A stretch of 64,000 nucleotides of DNA, taken from contig NZ_RAQO01000005.1 in assembly GCF_003610775.1 (NCBI RefSeq), forward strand, positions 463,965 to 527,964. The letters run 5' to 3'. Each line of letters opens with the position of its first letter. Position 1 is the stretch's first letter. The notes below the pieces were generated by a model that did not search any database, was not told the DNA's origin, and saw only the letters and a program-made list of their open reading frames with translations. A program made the translations under genes and the position numbers. This DNA is from Alginatibacterium sediminis (lineage in GTDB: Bacteria > Pseudomonadota > Gammaproteobacteria > Enterobacterales > Celerinatantimonadaceae). Of this stretch, positions 24,821 to 32,142 are shown piece by piece.

Positions 24821-25555
24821 TTATAACAATTGGTCTTGATCCCCTTTGCAGTAAGATGTTTGTAAGGCGTTATAATACTCACGCTTTGATGCACTTAGTT
24901 CAATGTCATACTTTTTTTTGATACGCATAAACCTCAATATGTACTGGCACTGATTCTTTGGTGGTAACCATTCATCCAAGCCTTTCGCGCCTTTCTGGCG
25001 ATTTAATGAGGCTTCTACAGCGATTAAGTTAGCAGGGTCGTTTGCTATGGCTTTACGCTTGTCTTTGGCCCAGACATCAGCTCCATGCTCCCAAGTCCAC
25101 TTCAAAGGAATTACGTGGTCAATGTCGATTTCTGAAGCTGAGTAGATGGTATCACCTGTAAACAAAGAGACCCAACGACCAGAGACTACGCGACAGGACT
25201 TTTCGGTTTTGAAAGACACAGTAGAAACCGATTGAGCTATCAAAACTTCAGCTCGGGCATCTTGGCAATCTCCATTAAGATCTGCCCAACCGTGACCAAA
25301 CTTGCTGCGCGAATATTCATTATCTAAAGCAGATGATGCGTTTGAATATGGCGTGTATCCCTTCGGCAATCTTCCACCTGCATTTAAACAGGCTTTCAAT
25401 GTGCTAAACGAGGTGAAGTTTTTGGTGCGGTTGTAGCTTGATGAATGTTTATCATGACAAATACCGCTGTTGCTCAACTTAATAATGTTGTCCGCCCACG
25501 TTGTAGTGGGGAGAAGAATAGTGATTGTTAATAGGGTCGCTGCACGTAAACGCAT
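24821..25555 (-). CDS. Secreted HNH-type endonuclease (DUF1524-like)
   Basis: A 244-residue exported nuclease. The signal peptide is MRLRAATLLTITILLPTTTWA. The catalytic HNH/DUF1524 core is EIDIDHVIPLKWTWEHGA, then NDPANLIAVEASLNRQKGAK and a final EWLPP. Homologs are extracellular or periplasmic DNases. ATG 25555 is chosen because AAGGAAG precedes it and it places the signal peptide first; an upstream in-frame ATG at 25585 adds ten polar residues. It stands alone between array B and the recombinase operon, in the opposite direction. The element thus brings a secreted nuclease while destroying the host's endA. Confidence 0.85.
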   Translation of the reverse strand: MRLRAATLLTITILLPTTTWADNIIKLSNSGICHDKHSSSYNRTKNFTSFSTLKACLNAGGRLPKGYTPYSNASSALDNEYSRSKFGHGWADLNGDCQDARAEVLIAQSVSTVSFKTEKSCRVVSGRWVSLFTGDTIYSASEIDIDHVIPLKWTWEHGADVWAKDKRKAIANDPANLIAVEASLNRQKGAKGLDEWLPPKNQCQYILRFMRIKKKYDIELSASKREYYNALQTSYCKGDQDQLL

Positions 25556-25776
25556 AAATACTTCCTTGTCGTGGTAATAGGACACTAGATCTGATTACTT
25601 TACCAGACACATGATTTCTGCAAAGGGTGTGTTGTTCAGTCTATTGATTTTCTTTCGGACACAGCCAGTTAGTGCTGTTTTCTCAAGTTTTTTTGTCGAG
25701 CGAACGACAGAAATTTGCTATGTGTCTACATGCTCATAAATTCCACTCAAAATTCTAGTAAAGCGTAGTCCCTACC

Positions 25777-25794
25777 TATATGTTGTTACATATA
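25777..25794. promoter_or_regulatory. Inverted repeat before the recombinase operon
   Basis: TATATGT-TGTT-ACATATA, 7-bp perfect arms, ending 19 bp before the first recombinase ATG and 5 bp before its GAGGGGAGG ribosome site. Probable operator or promoter element. Confidence 0.5.
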
Positions 25795-25813
25795 ATGCCT
25801 GAGGGGAGGTCGA

Positions 25814-26962
25814 ATGCTTTGTCTTAAATCCACACCTGAATTTGAAATAGAAAGTGTCAAGTTTCCCAATTTCCCCTTATTAACTTGGGAAACTGATAAT
25901 CCAGAATTAGGGATAGAGCCTGGAATGCTTTGTGTAGAAGCAATGCAATTTATGATATATGAATGCTTAAAACGAGGCCGAGTGAACAGTGAAAATACTT
26001 GGTGGACGTATGGTAATCATTTAAGTCAATTCCTGACATTTTGTGAGCAGAACAATTTAGATTGGCGAGATATATCTGAAAGCAGTGAAGATGAAATGCT
26101 AGTCAGTGCTTATCGTGATCTTTGTGTTGGTGAATTTGGGATGTCGGTTAACTCAACGAATCAACATCTGAGAACAATAGTGCGTTTTTACTCTTATGGT
26201 GTTGATAAATGGTTTGACTCATTACCTTATTCCCTAGAGTCAGTTTCAGTTAGTAAAGGCCAGCAGTTTCTAGCTCATACCGAGAGGAACGGCGGTAAGA
26301 AGTACAGCTCTGATTTGATGATGAGAACTCATGAAAAAAAAGCTCAGTCTTTATCGATTTATGAGGTTCAAGAGCTGTTATCTGCGATTGAGAACCCAAC
26401 GCTAAAATTGATGGTTCGTTTATGCCTACAGACAGGAATTAGGCGTAAAGAGTTGCTGCTTTTCCCTTTGAACGTGATACGAAAACCAGTTGTAAATCAA
26501 CCTTACTGCAAAGTAAACATCTCGCGAACTAAGGGCGAGAAAGAGCGAGAAATACACATTCCCTCAAGGTTAATGGGAGATTTGTGGCGCTATGTGAATG
26601 AGGCTCGATTTCAGAAGCAGCAAAGGTCAGGTGTGGTGTCAGATTGCCTGTTTTTATCATCAGATGGTCAAGAGCTAGCCCCTCAAGGCTCAGCCTTTGG
26701 GAAGGCACTCAAGGCGCTTAATTTACCATTTCACGTATCACCTCACATGCTAAGGCACACTTACGCAACGCACATGCTCAAAGGGCTGCTGGAGTGCAAA
26801 AGCAATAAGTTTGAACCATTGATGTACCTACAAGCTCGACTTGGGCATTCGAGTATCACAACAACGATGAAGTATTTGCACTTGGTCAATGATTTAGTCG
26901 ATGACTTGTCCATTGAATATCAACAACAGATTGATGCGATAGTGAAGGAAAATCATGGCTAA
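25814..26962 (+). CDS. Tyrosine recombinase 1 of the trio
   Basis: A 382-residue integrase with an N-terminal core-binding domain and a complete catalytic set: first Arg in QTGIRRKELL (about residue 211), HxxRH in HMLRHTYATHML (about 308), LGHSSITTTMKYLH with the second His and the nucleophile Tyr. Family order and overlaps resemble TnpA of Tn554 and IntA of SE elements. The stop overlaps recombinase 2 by 8 bp. Start ATG 25814 has a strong GGGGAGG site. It should carry out strand exchange at the element ends together with recombinase 3. Confidence 0.9.
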   Translation: MLCLKSTPEFEIESVKFPNFPLLTWETDNPELGIEPGMLCVEAMQFMIYECLKRGRVNSENTWWTYGNHLSQFLTFCEQNNLDWRDISESSEDEMLVSAYRDLCVGEFGMSVNSTNQHLRTIVRFYSYGVDKWFDSLPYSLESVSVSKGQQFLAHTERNGGKKYSSDLMMRTHEKKAQSLSIYEVQELLSAIENPTLKLMVRLCLQTGIRRKELLLFPLNVIRKPVVNQPYCKVNISRTKGEKEREIHIPSRLMGDLWRYVNEARFQKQQRSGVVSDCLFLSSDGQELAPQGSAFGKALKALNLPFHVSPHMLRHTYATHMLKGLLECKSNKFEPLMYLQARLGHSSITTTMKYLHLVNDLVDDLSIEYQQQIDAIVKENHG

Positions 26963-28607
26963 GCAAAGAAAAAATCTGACGATTAACAAAGACAATATTA
27001 AGAAAACCTCGGTAGTAGAGTCAACGATTAGTGCTACTCAAAATCAAGAGTTTGCCCGACCAATCAACCCTGTTCTGAATTATCCAAACATTGGCCCCAA
27101 AGGGGGTTTTGGCGCTAACGTAGACTTGACGAAATATTACGGGAAGGGTTATGACGACATCACTAATCGGGTTTATTACACATCCAAAACACTGCTAAAA
27201 AATACAAAGGCTTTTACCGAGGAGACTCAACACACATACATCGCGAGCGGCTTTAATAATTTTGCCGAATATCTTGAGATCTACAGTAACGCAATTGGCA
27301 AGAGCGTAGTGCAATCAGATATTACACCAGCGTTAATTGAGAACTACTTGCTTCACCTTCGAGCTAGCGAACTTTCGTTTACCACCCAAAAAAATAGATA
27401 CACTTTTCTCAAATCACTTTTGTGTCGTATGAATGAAAAGGGCTATTGGTTGGCTGTTGGTAACATCAATCTCAATAGTGATTTCTTTCCTAAGAACCCT
27501 TTTCCTAATTCAAACAAGCGTAAAAAGGGCGAGAAACCTCTTCCTCCCTATGAAAAAAGGCAAGTGGTGGTTGCGTTAAAGCAAGCGATTAAACCAATTT
27601 ATCAAAAGACTGAGTCACTATCTGGTTATGAGTTAACGCTGTGCTTACTGGCTATGGCGATTCAGACAGGTATCAATACGCAACCGTTGCTCAATATGAC
27701 CACTGACGCCCTAAGTGACCATCCACTCAAAGATAATCGAAAGCTATTAAGAGTGTTAAAAAAACGAGGTAATAATAACCAAATACGTAGCTTGCGTAAG
27801 CTCGAACAATTTGAGGTGATACAAGGTGTAAAACTTGATGTTGCCTATATGATCGAAAAAATTATTCAGTTGAACGCGTTAGTACGTCAAGAGAGCAATT
27901 CGGATTTGGTGTTTATCTATAATAAATCTAAATATAGTGAGCAAGGAGCTGGAAGCAAGAGTACTTCTCTACAAGAAGTTTCACTTGCGAGAAATATTAC
28001 CAAGTTCATCAAAGAATACGACCTTAATGATGAGGATGGGTGCACAATGAAGCTCAATGTGAGCCGAATTCGCAAAACTTTCATCAATGATATATATGAG
28101 CTTAGTAGAGAGAATTTATTGCTTACTGCGCAGCAAGCAAACCACAGCGGTACGAGTACGCTTGACCATTACTTACAAGCCCCTGAGCAGGCCAAACGAA
28201 ATCTTGGGCTCATGGGTGAGATACGGGTCAAAGAACTAACTTGTGTTGAATCTAATGTACCAGTCGGTCATTGTAAGGATACGATAAATGGAGATAAAGC
28301 TCCAAAAAATGGGACGTTTTGCAACAACTTTTTAGGGTGCTTCCGTTGTAAAAGCTTTGTTATTACTGGTGATGATTTACATAAGCTCTTTAGCTTTTAC
28401 TGGGCTGTCGTACGCAACCGTTATGAATTTGGTCGCAAGGAATGGAAGCGGCACCTAAGGAATGTCCTAAAAATAGTGGATGAAGAAGTTGTTCCAGAAT
28501 TTGTAAAACTCGGTGAATTACAGCGTGTAGAAACCGAAAAGGAACGAGCAAGAACGAATCCACACCCGTATTGGCAAAATCTCGATATGTTGAAGGTGAT
28601 ACTTTGA
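26955..28607 (+). CDS. Tyrosine recombinase 2 of the trio, catalytically degenerate
   Basis: A 550-residue recombinase-like protein. The position of the first catalytic Arg reads TGINTQPLL (Asn instead of Arg), and box II reads SRIRKTF (Ser for the first His). The second Arg, the His of ANHSGTSTLDHYL and the Tyr remain. The C-terminal part contains clustered Cys residues (CNNFLGCFRCKSF) that may bind zinc. In related trios the middle protein is also divergent, so it probably acts as an accessory or architectural subunit. Overlaps recombinase 1 by 8 bp and recombinase 3 by 4 bp. Confidence 0.85.
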   Translation: MAKQRKNLTINKDNIKKTSVVESTISATQNQEFARPINPVLNYPNIGPKGGFGANVDLTKYYGKGYDDITNRVYYTSKTLLKNTKAFTEETQHTYIASGFNNFAEYLEIYSNAIGKSVVQSDITPALIENYLLHLRASELSFTTQKNRYTFLKSLLCRMNEKGYWLAVGNINLNSDFFPKNPFPNSNKRKKGEKPLPPYEKRQVVVALKQAIKPIYQKTESLSGYELTLCLLAMAIQTGINTQPLLNMTTDALSDHPLKDNRKLLRVLKKRGNNNQIRSLRKLEQFEVIQGVKLDVAYMIEKIIQLNALVRQESNSDLVFIYNKSKYSEQGAGSKSTSLQEVSLARNITKFIKEYDLNDEDGCTMKLNVSRIRKTFINDIYELSRENLLLTAQQANHSGTSTLDHYLQAPEQAKRNLGLMGEIRVKELTCVESNVPVGHCKDTINGDKAPKNGTFCNNFLGCFRCKSFVITGDDLHKLFSFYWAVVRNRYEFGRKEWKRHLRNVLKIVDEEVVPEFVKLGELQRVETEKERARTNPHPYWQNLDMLKVIL

Positions 28608-30523
28608 ATTCTTTTGGGTTAACTCTAACGCAATCTGAGTTGATGACTCAGCAATGCCCAGCTCCAAATGATAGTGCGCTTGAGCAAGCTACAGCTGGTA
28701 CTCTGGTGGGTATTGTTAGCTACATTAAACTCGATAATGGTCACTATCAAATACTCTCTAGGTATGAAGAAGACTTATGGGTGTTTCCTGCTAGCAAAGG
28801 CACTAAGTCTGCTAGTAAAAGCGATTTAAATTATAGCTTTAGTTCCATAAGCGATCCGCAGATGAAGCTCATGGCAAAATGGGTGGTATGGAACAAGTTG
28901 AAGGAAGATCTAGCAGCCGGTTCTATACGAAGTTGTTTAAATACACTGAGAAGCTATTTTCTGTGGGTTAATAGTTCAGAAACTATTGTTGCACATGGTT
29001 TAACTGCCTTTACTTCAAGTACCTACGTTAAGCATGTAAACGCTTGTACGATAAAGAGAGGAGGTGAAATGAAGCCGTTCTCTTCAACAACTAAAAGGGC
29101 AAGATTCAGAGCATTAGAAAATCTCTATTGTTATTGTAAAGATTTTGATTTTGTTAAAGAGCACCCTTGGGTTGATTCCTGTTCAGGTGAACAAGCAGCG
29201 AATATTGGCGAGGAGTTACAAGAAGCAAGAAAAAGATCTAAAACACCGATCATTCCCGATGAAGTGTTAAAACCTCTTTGTCAGTTTACAAAGTCATATA
29301 TAGATAGAGTTGATGAACTATTAGCTCTACGGGACAAACTTGATGCGTTTGTACCTACATCAACGAGTAATAATGTAGGCTGGCAAATACATCAGAAAAG
29401 AAAGTACTTACAGTCCATTTCCCCAAAGCATGAAAGGCTTTTTGATTTCAATAAAGATTTATGTCTACTGCGAGATAGTTGTATCTTCTGGCTGCTACTT
29501 ACGACAGGTATGCGTGTTCATGAATTACTAGGTATTAAGCGTGGAGCGTACCGTAGTGAAACAAGGGATGGTGTTACCTATTACTATATTGAATCAGTAT
29601 CCACAAAAACTCACACTGGCATGGCTGAATGGATTGTGCCCGAAATAGCGATTCAAGCTATCGACATTCTAGAGCGTTATAGCCTGCCGTTCCAAGAGCA
29701 ACTTGAAAGTGATTTAATCAAGGCAAAAGCCAATAACGACCATATGGAAGTTCATAGGTTAAAGGAAATCTCAAACCATATTTGTTTGTCAGTTGATTCG
29801 AATAAAGGAAATGCAGTTATCATATTGTCTGGGCATGCAATTAGCGGCACTCGATTGCCTATTTTATGTGAGCAAGTAAATAGCAATTGGAATTTGTCTG
29901 CGCATCAGTTCCGTCGCACCTTTGCTAACTATGCGGTGCATTCCGAGCTGGGTGATTTAAGGGCGTTGAAAGACCATTTTAAGCACTGGTCGATCACCAT
30001 GACAGTTTTGTATGCTTTTAACGATAATTTGGATGCGGAACTATTTGAAGAACTGCTCCGAGAGAAATATCTTGTTGAAGAAGAAATTAAGCAAGATTGG
30101 TTTGAGTTAGACATGCCTATTACAGGTGGTGCTATGGCTCAAAAAATAATGCAAGTCCGTGGGGATGGCGAACTAATTAAAGTATTTGGTTCTCTCAGTG
30201 CTATGGCGAAGGCATTCTCTAGCTCGATACCGATTCGCTCTACAGGAATTGGGTGGTGTACCAATGATGACGAGTGCAAGTGTGGCAAACCAGACAATTG
30301 TGAAAGCGGTATTGTAGATAAACGGCACTTGCCTTACTGGGGTGGATTACTCGTTCAGCAAATGAAGTTGATACATCTGGATGATATTGGAGAGGCTGGT
30401 AGAGCGGCTGCCAAGAAAGGCATGGAACGCTGCGAAAATGTTCTGACGGCATTGGGTGTCAATGTTCAAGCCATGAAGCAAGAGATTAACCAGAGAGAGA
30501 ACATTGAGGTGATAAATGTCTAA
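28604..30523 (+). CDS. Tyrosine recombinase 3 of the trio
   Basis: A 639-residue recombinase with a full catalytic set: Arg in TTGMRVHELLGI, HQFRRTFANYAVH, then FKHWSITMTVLYAF with His and Tyr. A Cys-rich C-terminal module (CTNDDECKCGKPDNC) looks like a zinc finger, and the tail is helical. Start TTG 28604 overlaps the previous stop (TTGA) and has GAAGG 8-12 nt upstream; an in-frame TTG at 28571 would add 11 residues. The stop overlaps the next gene by 8 bp, so the four genes form one coupled operon running to the right end of the element. Confidence 0.88.
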   Translation: MNSFGLTLTQSELMTQQCPAPNDSALEQATAGTLVGIVSYIKLDNGHYQILSRYEEDLWVFPASKGTKSASKSDLNYSFSSISDPQMKLMAKWVVWNKLKEDLAAGSIRSCLNTLRSYFLWVNSSETIVAHGLTAFTSSTYVKHVNACTIKRGGEMKPFSSTTKRARFRALENLYCYCKDFDFVKEHPWVDSCSGEQAANIGEELQEARKRSKTPIIPDEVLKPLCQFTKSYIDRVDELLALRDKLDAFVPTSTSNNVGWQIHQKRKYLQSISPKHERLFDFNKDLCLLRDSCIFWLLLTTGMRVHELLGIKRGAYRSETRDGVTYYYIESVSTKTHTGMAEWIVPEIAIQAIDILERYSLPFQEQLESDLIKAKANNDHMEVHRLKEISNHICLSVDSNKGNAVIILSGHAISGTRLPILCEQVNSNWNLSAHQFRRTFANYAVHSELGDLRALKDHFKHWSITMTVLYAFNDNLDAELFEELLREKYLVEEEIKQDWFELDMPITGGAMAQKIMQVRGDGELIKVFGSLSAMAKAFSSSIPIRSTGIGWCTNDDECKCGKPDNCESGIVDKRHLPYWGGLLVQQMKLIHLDDIGEAGRAAAKKGMERCENVLTALGVNVQAMKQEINQRENIEVINV

Positions 30524-30923
30524 CCAAAAAGAAAAGGTGACACATAAATCGATACGACTTGCCATTATTCGTATAGAAAAAGGTCGCCCAAATGTTGTTT
30601 CTGATAAACGTAAAATGAGTGTGGCTGCCGTTGCCGAAGAAGCTGGCGTAAGCCGAGCGTTGATTCATCGAGATTGCCCTGACCTGTTAGAGCGCATTAA
30701 AGGTGGTGCGAATAAAGGCATACGGCAACAACGTGATGCCAAGCAAACTCAACTGAATGATTACAAAAAACGCAATCGAGAGCTTAGAGCAGAGGTCGCT
30801 GATTTGAAAGAAATGCTGGCTAAGGTTCAGTCACAAAATGCCACGTTAATACGGAAAAATATGGCATTGAGTGTGGTTCACGCCAAAATCAGCAATGTTA
30901 CGCAGTTAGCTTACTCTAAGTGA
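30516..30923 (+). CDS. Small HTH/coiled-coil accessory protein (TnpC/Srap-like)
   Basis: A 135-residue basic protein: an N-terminal helix-turn-helix (SVAAVAEEAGVSRALIHRD, about residues 35-55) and a C-terminal coiled coil (RELRAEVADLKEMLAKVQSQ). Small proteins of this build end the recombinase operons of Tn554 (TnpC) and of SE elements (recombination auxiliary protein, as I recall) and influence direction of recombination. It overlaps recombinase 3 by 8 bp and lies 120 bp from the right end. Confidence 0.8.
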   Translation: MSNQKEKVTHKSIRLAIIRIEKGRPNVVSDKRKMSVAAVAEEAGVSRALIHRDCPDLLERIKGGANKGIRQQRDAKQTQLNDYKKRNRELRAEVADLKEMLAKVQSQNATLIRKNMALSVVHAKISNVTQLAYSK

Positions 30924-30958
30924 CTGTATATTATTGAAAAACAAATCAAAAAAGTATC

Positions 30959-30984
30959 TTTTCATGATGTATTCATCATGAAAA
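30959..30984. terminator. Perfect hairpin near the right end
   Basis: TTTTCATGATG-TATT-CATCATGAAAA, 11-bp arms, 36 bp after the accessory gene. It could terminate the operon or be a binding site for the accessory protein; no clear U tract beyond the arm itself. Confidence 0.5.
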
Positions 30985-31029
30985 TACGCAACAAGGAATA
31001 AAGCTATATAAAACAGCTCCTTATGTTGG

Positions 31030-31053
31030 GTTACATGTAACGGGTATTTATAA
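31030..31053 (-). repeat. Right terminal inverted repeat of the integrative element
   Basis: Read inward on the minus strand: TTATAAATACCCG (31053-31041) followed by the 12-bp palindrome GTTACATGTAAC (31041-31030). It matches the left end (TTATGAATACC...GTGTAAC) with one gap. Confidence 0.7.
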
Positions 31054-31323
31054 AATATGTTCCCACTCGATACGTTGCGCCCGTTTTACGTACTTTTCGG
31101 TATGGAAACCAGCGGGAGGGAAAACGTTTTTATGGCTGTCAAATTGCGCTTGGCAATACAAGGTTTGACGCGAATCTTGGTATACCTCGCGCTCTAAAGT
31201 GCGTTTGGCTTTGGGAAAGGAACTAATGCTATGGTTTCCGACCTGGGCCCAGCTGGAGCTCGAGAGAAACAGGCTGAAAATGACCGCAAATACGGGCAGG
31301 ATTTTGAGTAGTTTTGACGACAT
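31054..31323 (-). pseudogene. endA: Endonuclease I, 5' part, disrupted
   Basis: Codes for the signal peptide (MSSKLLKILPVFAVIFSLFL, cleavage after SSSWA) and the first ~70 mature residues of endonuclease I (SFPKAKRTLEREVYQDS, then KYVKRAQRIEWEH). After EWEH the frame enters the element and stops within two codons at 31048. The remainder of the gene is at 8288-8790. Start ATG 31323 is preferred to the in-frame TTG at 31332. The truncated product lacks the catalytic core and should be inactive. Confidence 0.9.
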
Positions 31324-31547
31324 GTTAAGCAACTTCTACGACTAGGCTTAGCAACAAATGCGTCATTATATAGTAGTAAAATTATTTAGATAGTTAGCTT
31401 GGTTTAGCAGCCCGACATTATATCAAAGTGGGTACGAGGCTTTAGTAGCGAGAACGTTATCGGCAACAAACTCGACCATTCGATGGAACAACTAGGCTTA
31501 AAACTTGTTTCCTGTATCCCTACAAATGTAGACCTCAAGCGATAGTC

Positions 31548-31862
31548 TTACTTTTTATCAACGAAAAAATCCGCATGAGCGTTTTTTAAACGTTCAATGG
31601 TTGCGTAAACCGTGTCGAGATGAAACTGCATCGCTTTGAGGGCTTGATCGATGGTCCCAGAATCAAGCGCTTTTAAAATCTGCAAATGTTCCTTTATGAC
31701 ACTTTCCATATGGCCTTGTTCAACAACAACTAAGGATCGGACACGGGTGAGTTGCAAGCGAGTTTGATTTACAAAGGTAGTTGCACCTGGATGTTTAGCT
31801 GCCTTGGCGATGGTGTGGTGAAAAGCATGATCACATTCGTAGAAGACCTTGATATTGCCCAA
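31548..31862 (-). pseudogene. GntR-family regulator remnant (FCD domain only)
   Basis: A 104-residue frame carrying the C-terminal FCD ligand-binding domain of a FadR-type GntR regulator (KVFYECDHAFHHTIAKAAKH, then IKEHLQILKALDSGTIDQAL). The winged-helix DNA-binding N terminus is missing. Its 5' end runs straight into the aldo/keto reductase fragment on the opposite strand, so a deletion fused the two. It cannot bind DNA and is presumed non-functional. Confidence 0.75.
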
Positions 31863-32096
31863 CTCGCGATGCAGTTTGCTATCTCAAACACCTCAATCGG
31901 CACGACCTTAGTCGGCACCAGTAAACCACAAAATATCATCATTAATACTCACTGCGCAGAACAAACCAGCAACGCAGAGTTGATGGCAAAAGTTCTCGAT
32001 ATTTTCAAAGAAGATGGCAACAACATTTGGTCTTTTGGACGATCAGAGTACGACGAAGATCTATCCCACTTAGCCGGAAACAGGGCCAGCTTGTAG
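31841..32096 (+). pseudogene. Aldo/keto reductase remnant (C terminus)
   Basis: Encodes LDIAQLAMQFAISNTSIGTT, LVGTSKPQNIIIN and NIWSFGRSEYDE. This is the tail of the aldo/keto reductase group that includes L-fucose/L-galactose dehydrogenases. The NADPH-barrel part is gone; upstream in-frame codons come from the antisense of the GntR fragment. Likely relic of a sugar catabolic operon once next to a GntR regulator. Confidence 0.75.
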
Positions 32097-32142
32097 CATA
32101 GTCGCAAAGACGAGTTACACTTTCTTGAACGCTCCCGGCACT

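Larger units (their letters stand above)
8791..31053. mobile_element. 22.3-kb integrative element with tyrosine-recombinase trio
   Basis: The element interrupts endA. Its outer limits are imperfect inverted repeats (TTATGAATACC at 8792-8802; TTATAAATACC, minus strand, 31053-31043). The endA flank differs in a 6-bp spacer: CACGTC next to the left end and CATATT next to the right end. The native codons should read GAA-CAC-GTC, so CATATT looks like a coupling sequence brought in by the element, as in Tn916-like insertion. Three overlapping tyrosine recombinases and a small HTH/coiled-coil gene occupy the right end. The set recalls Tn554 tnpABC and, from memory, the SE/Tn6283 elements of Vibrio. 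Cargo comprises two dead integron platforms, cassettes, TA and helicase genes. Confidence 0.88.
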
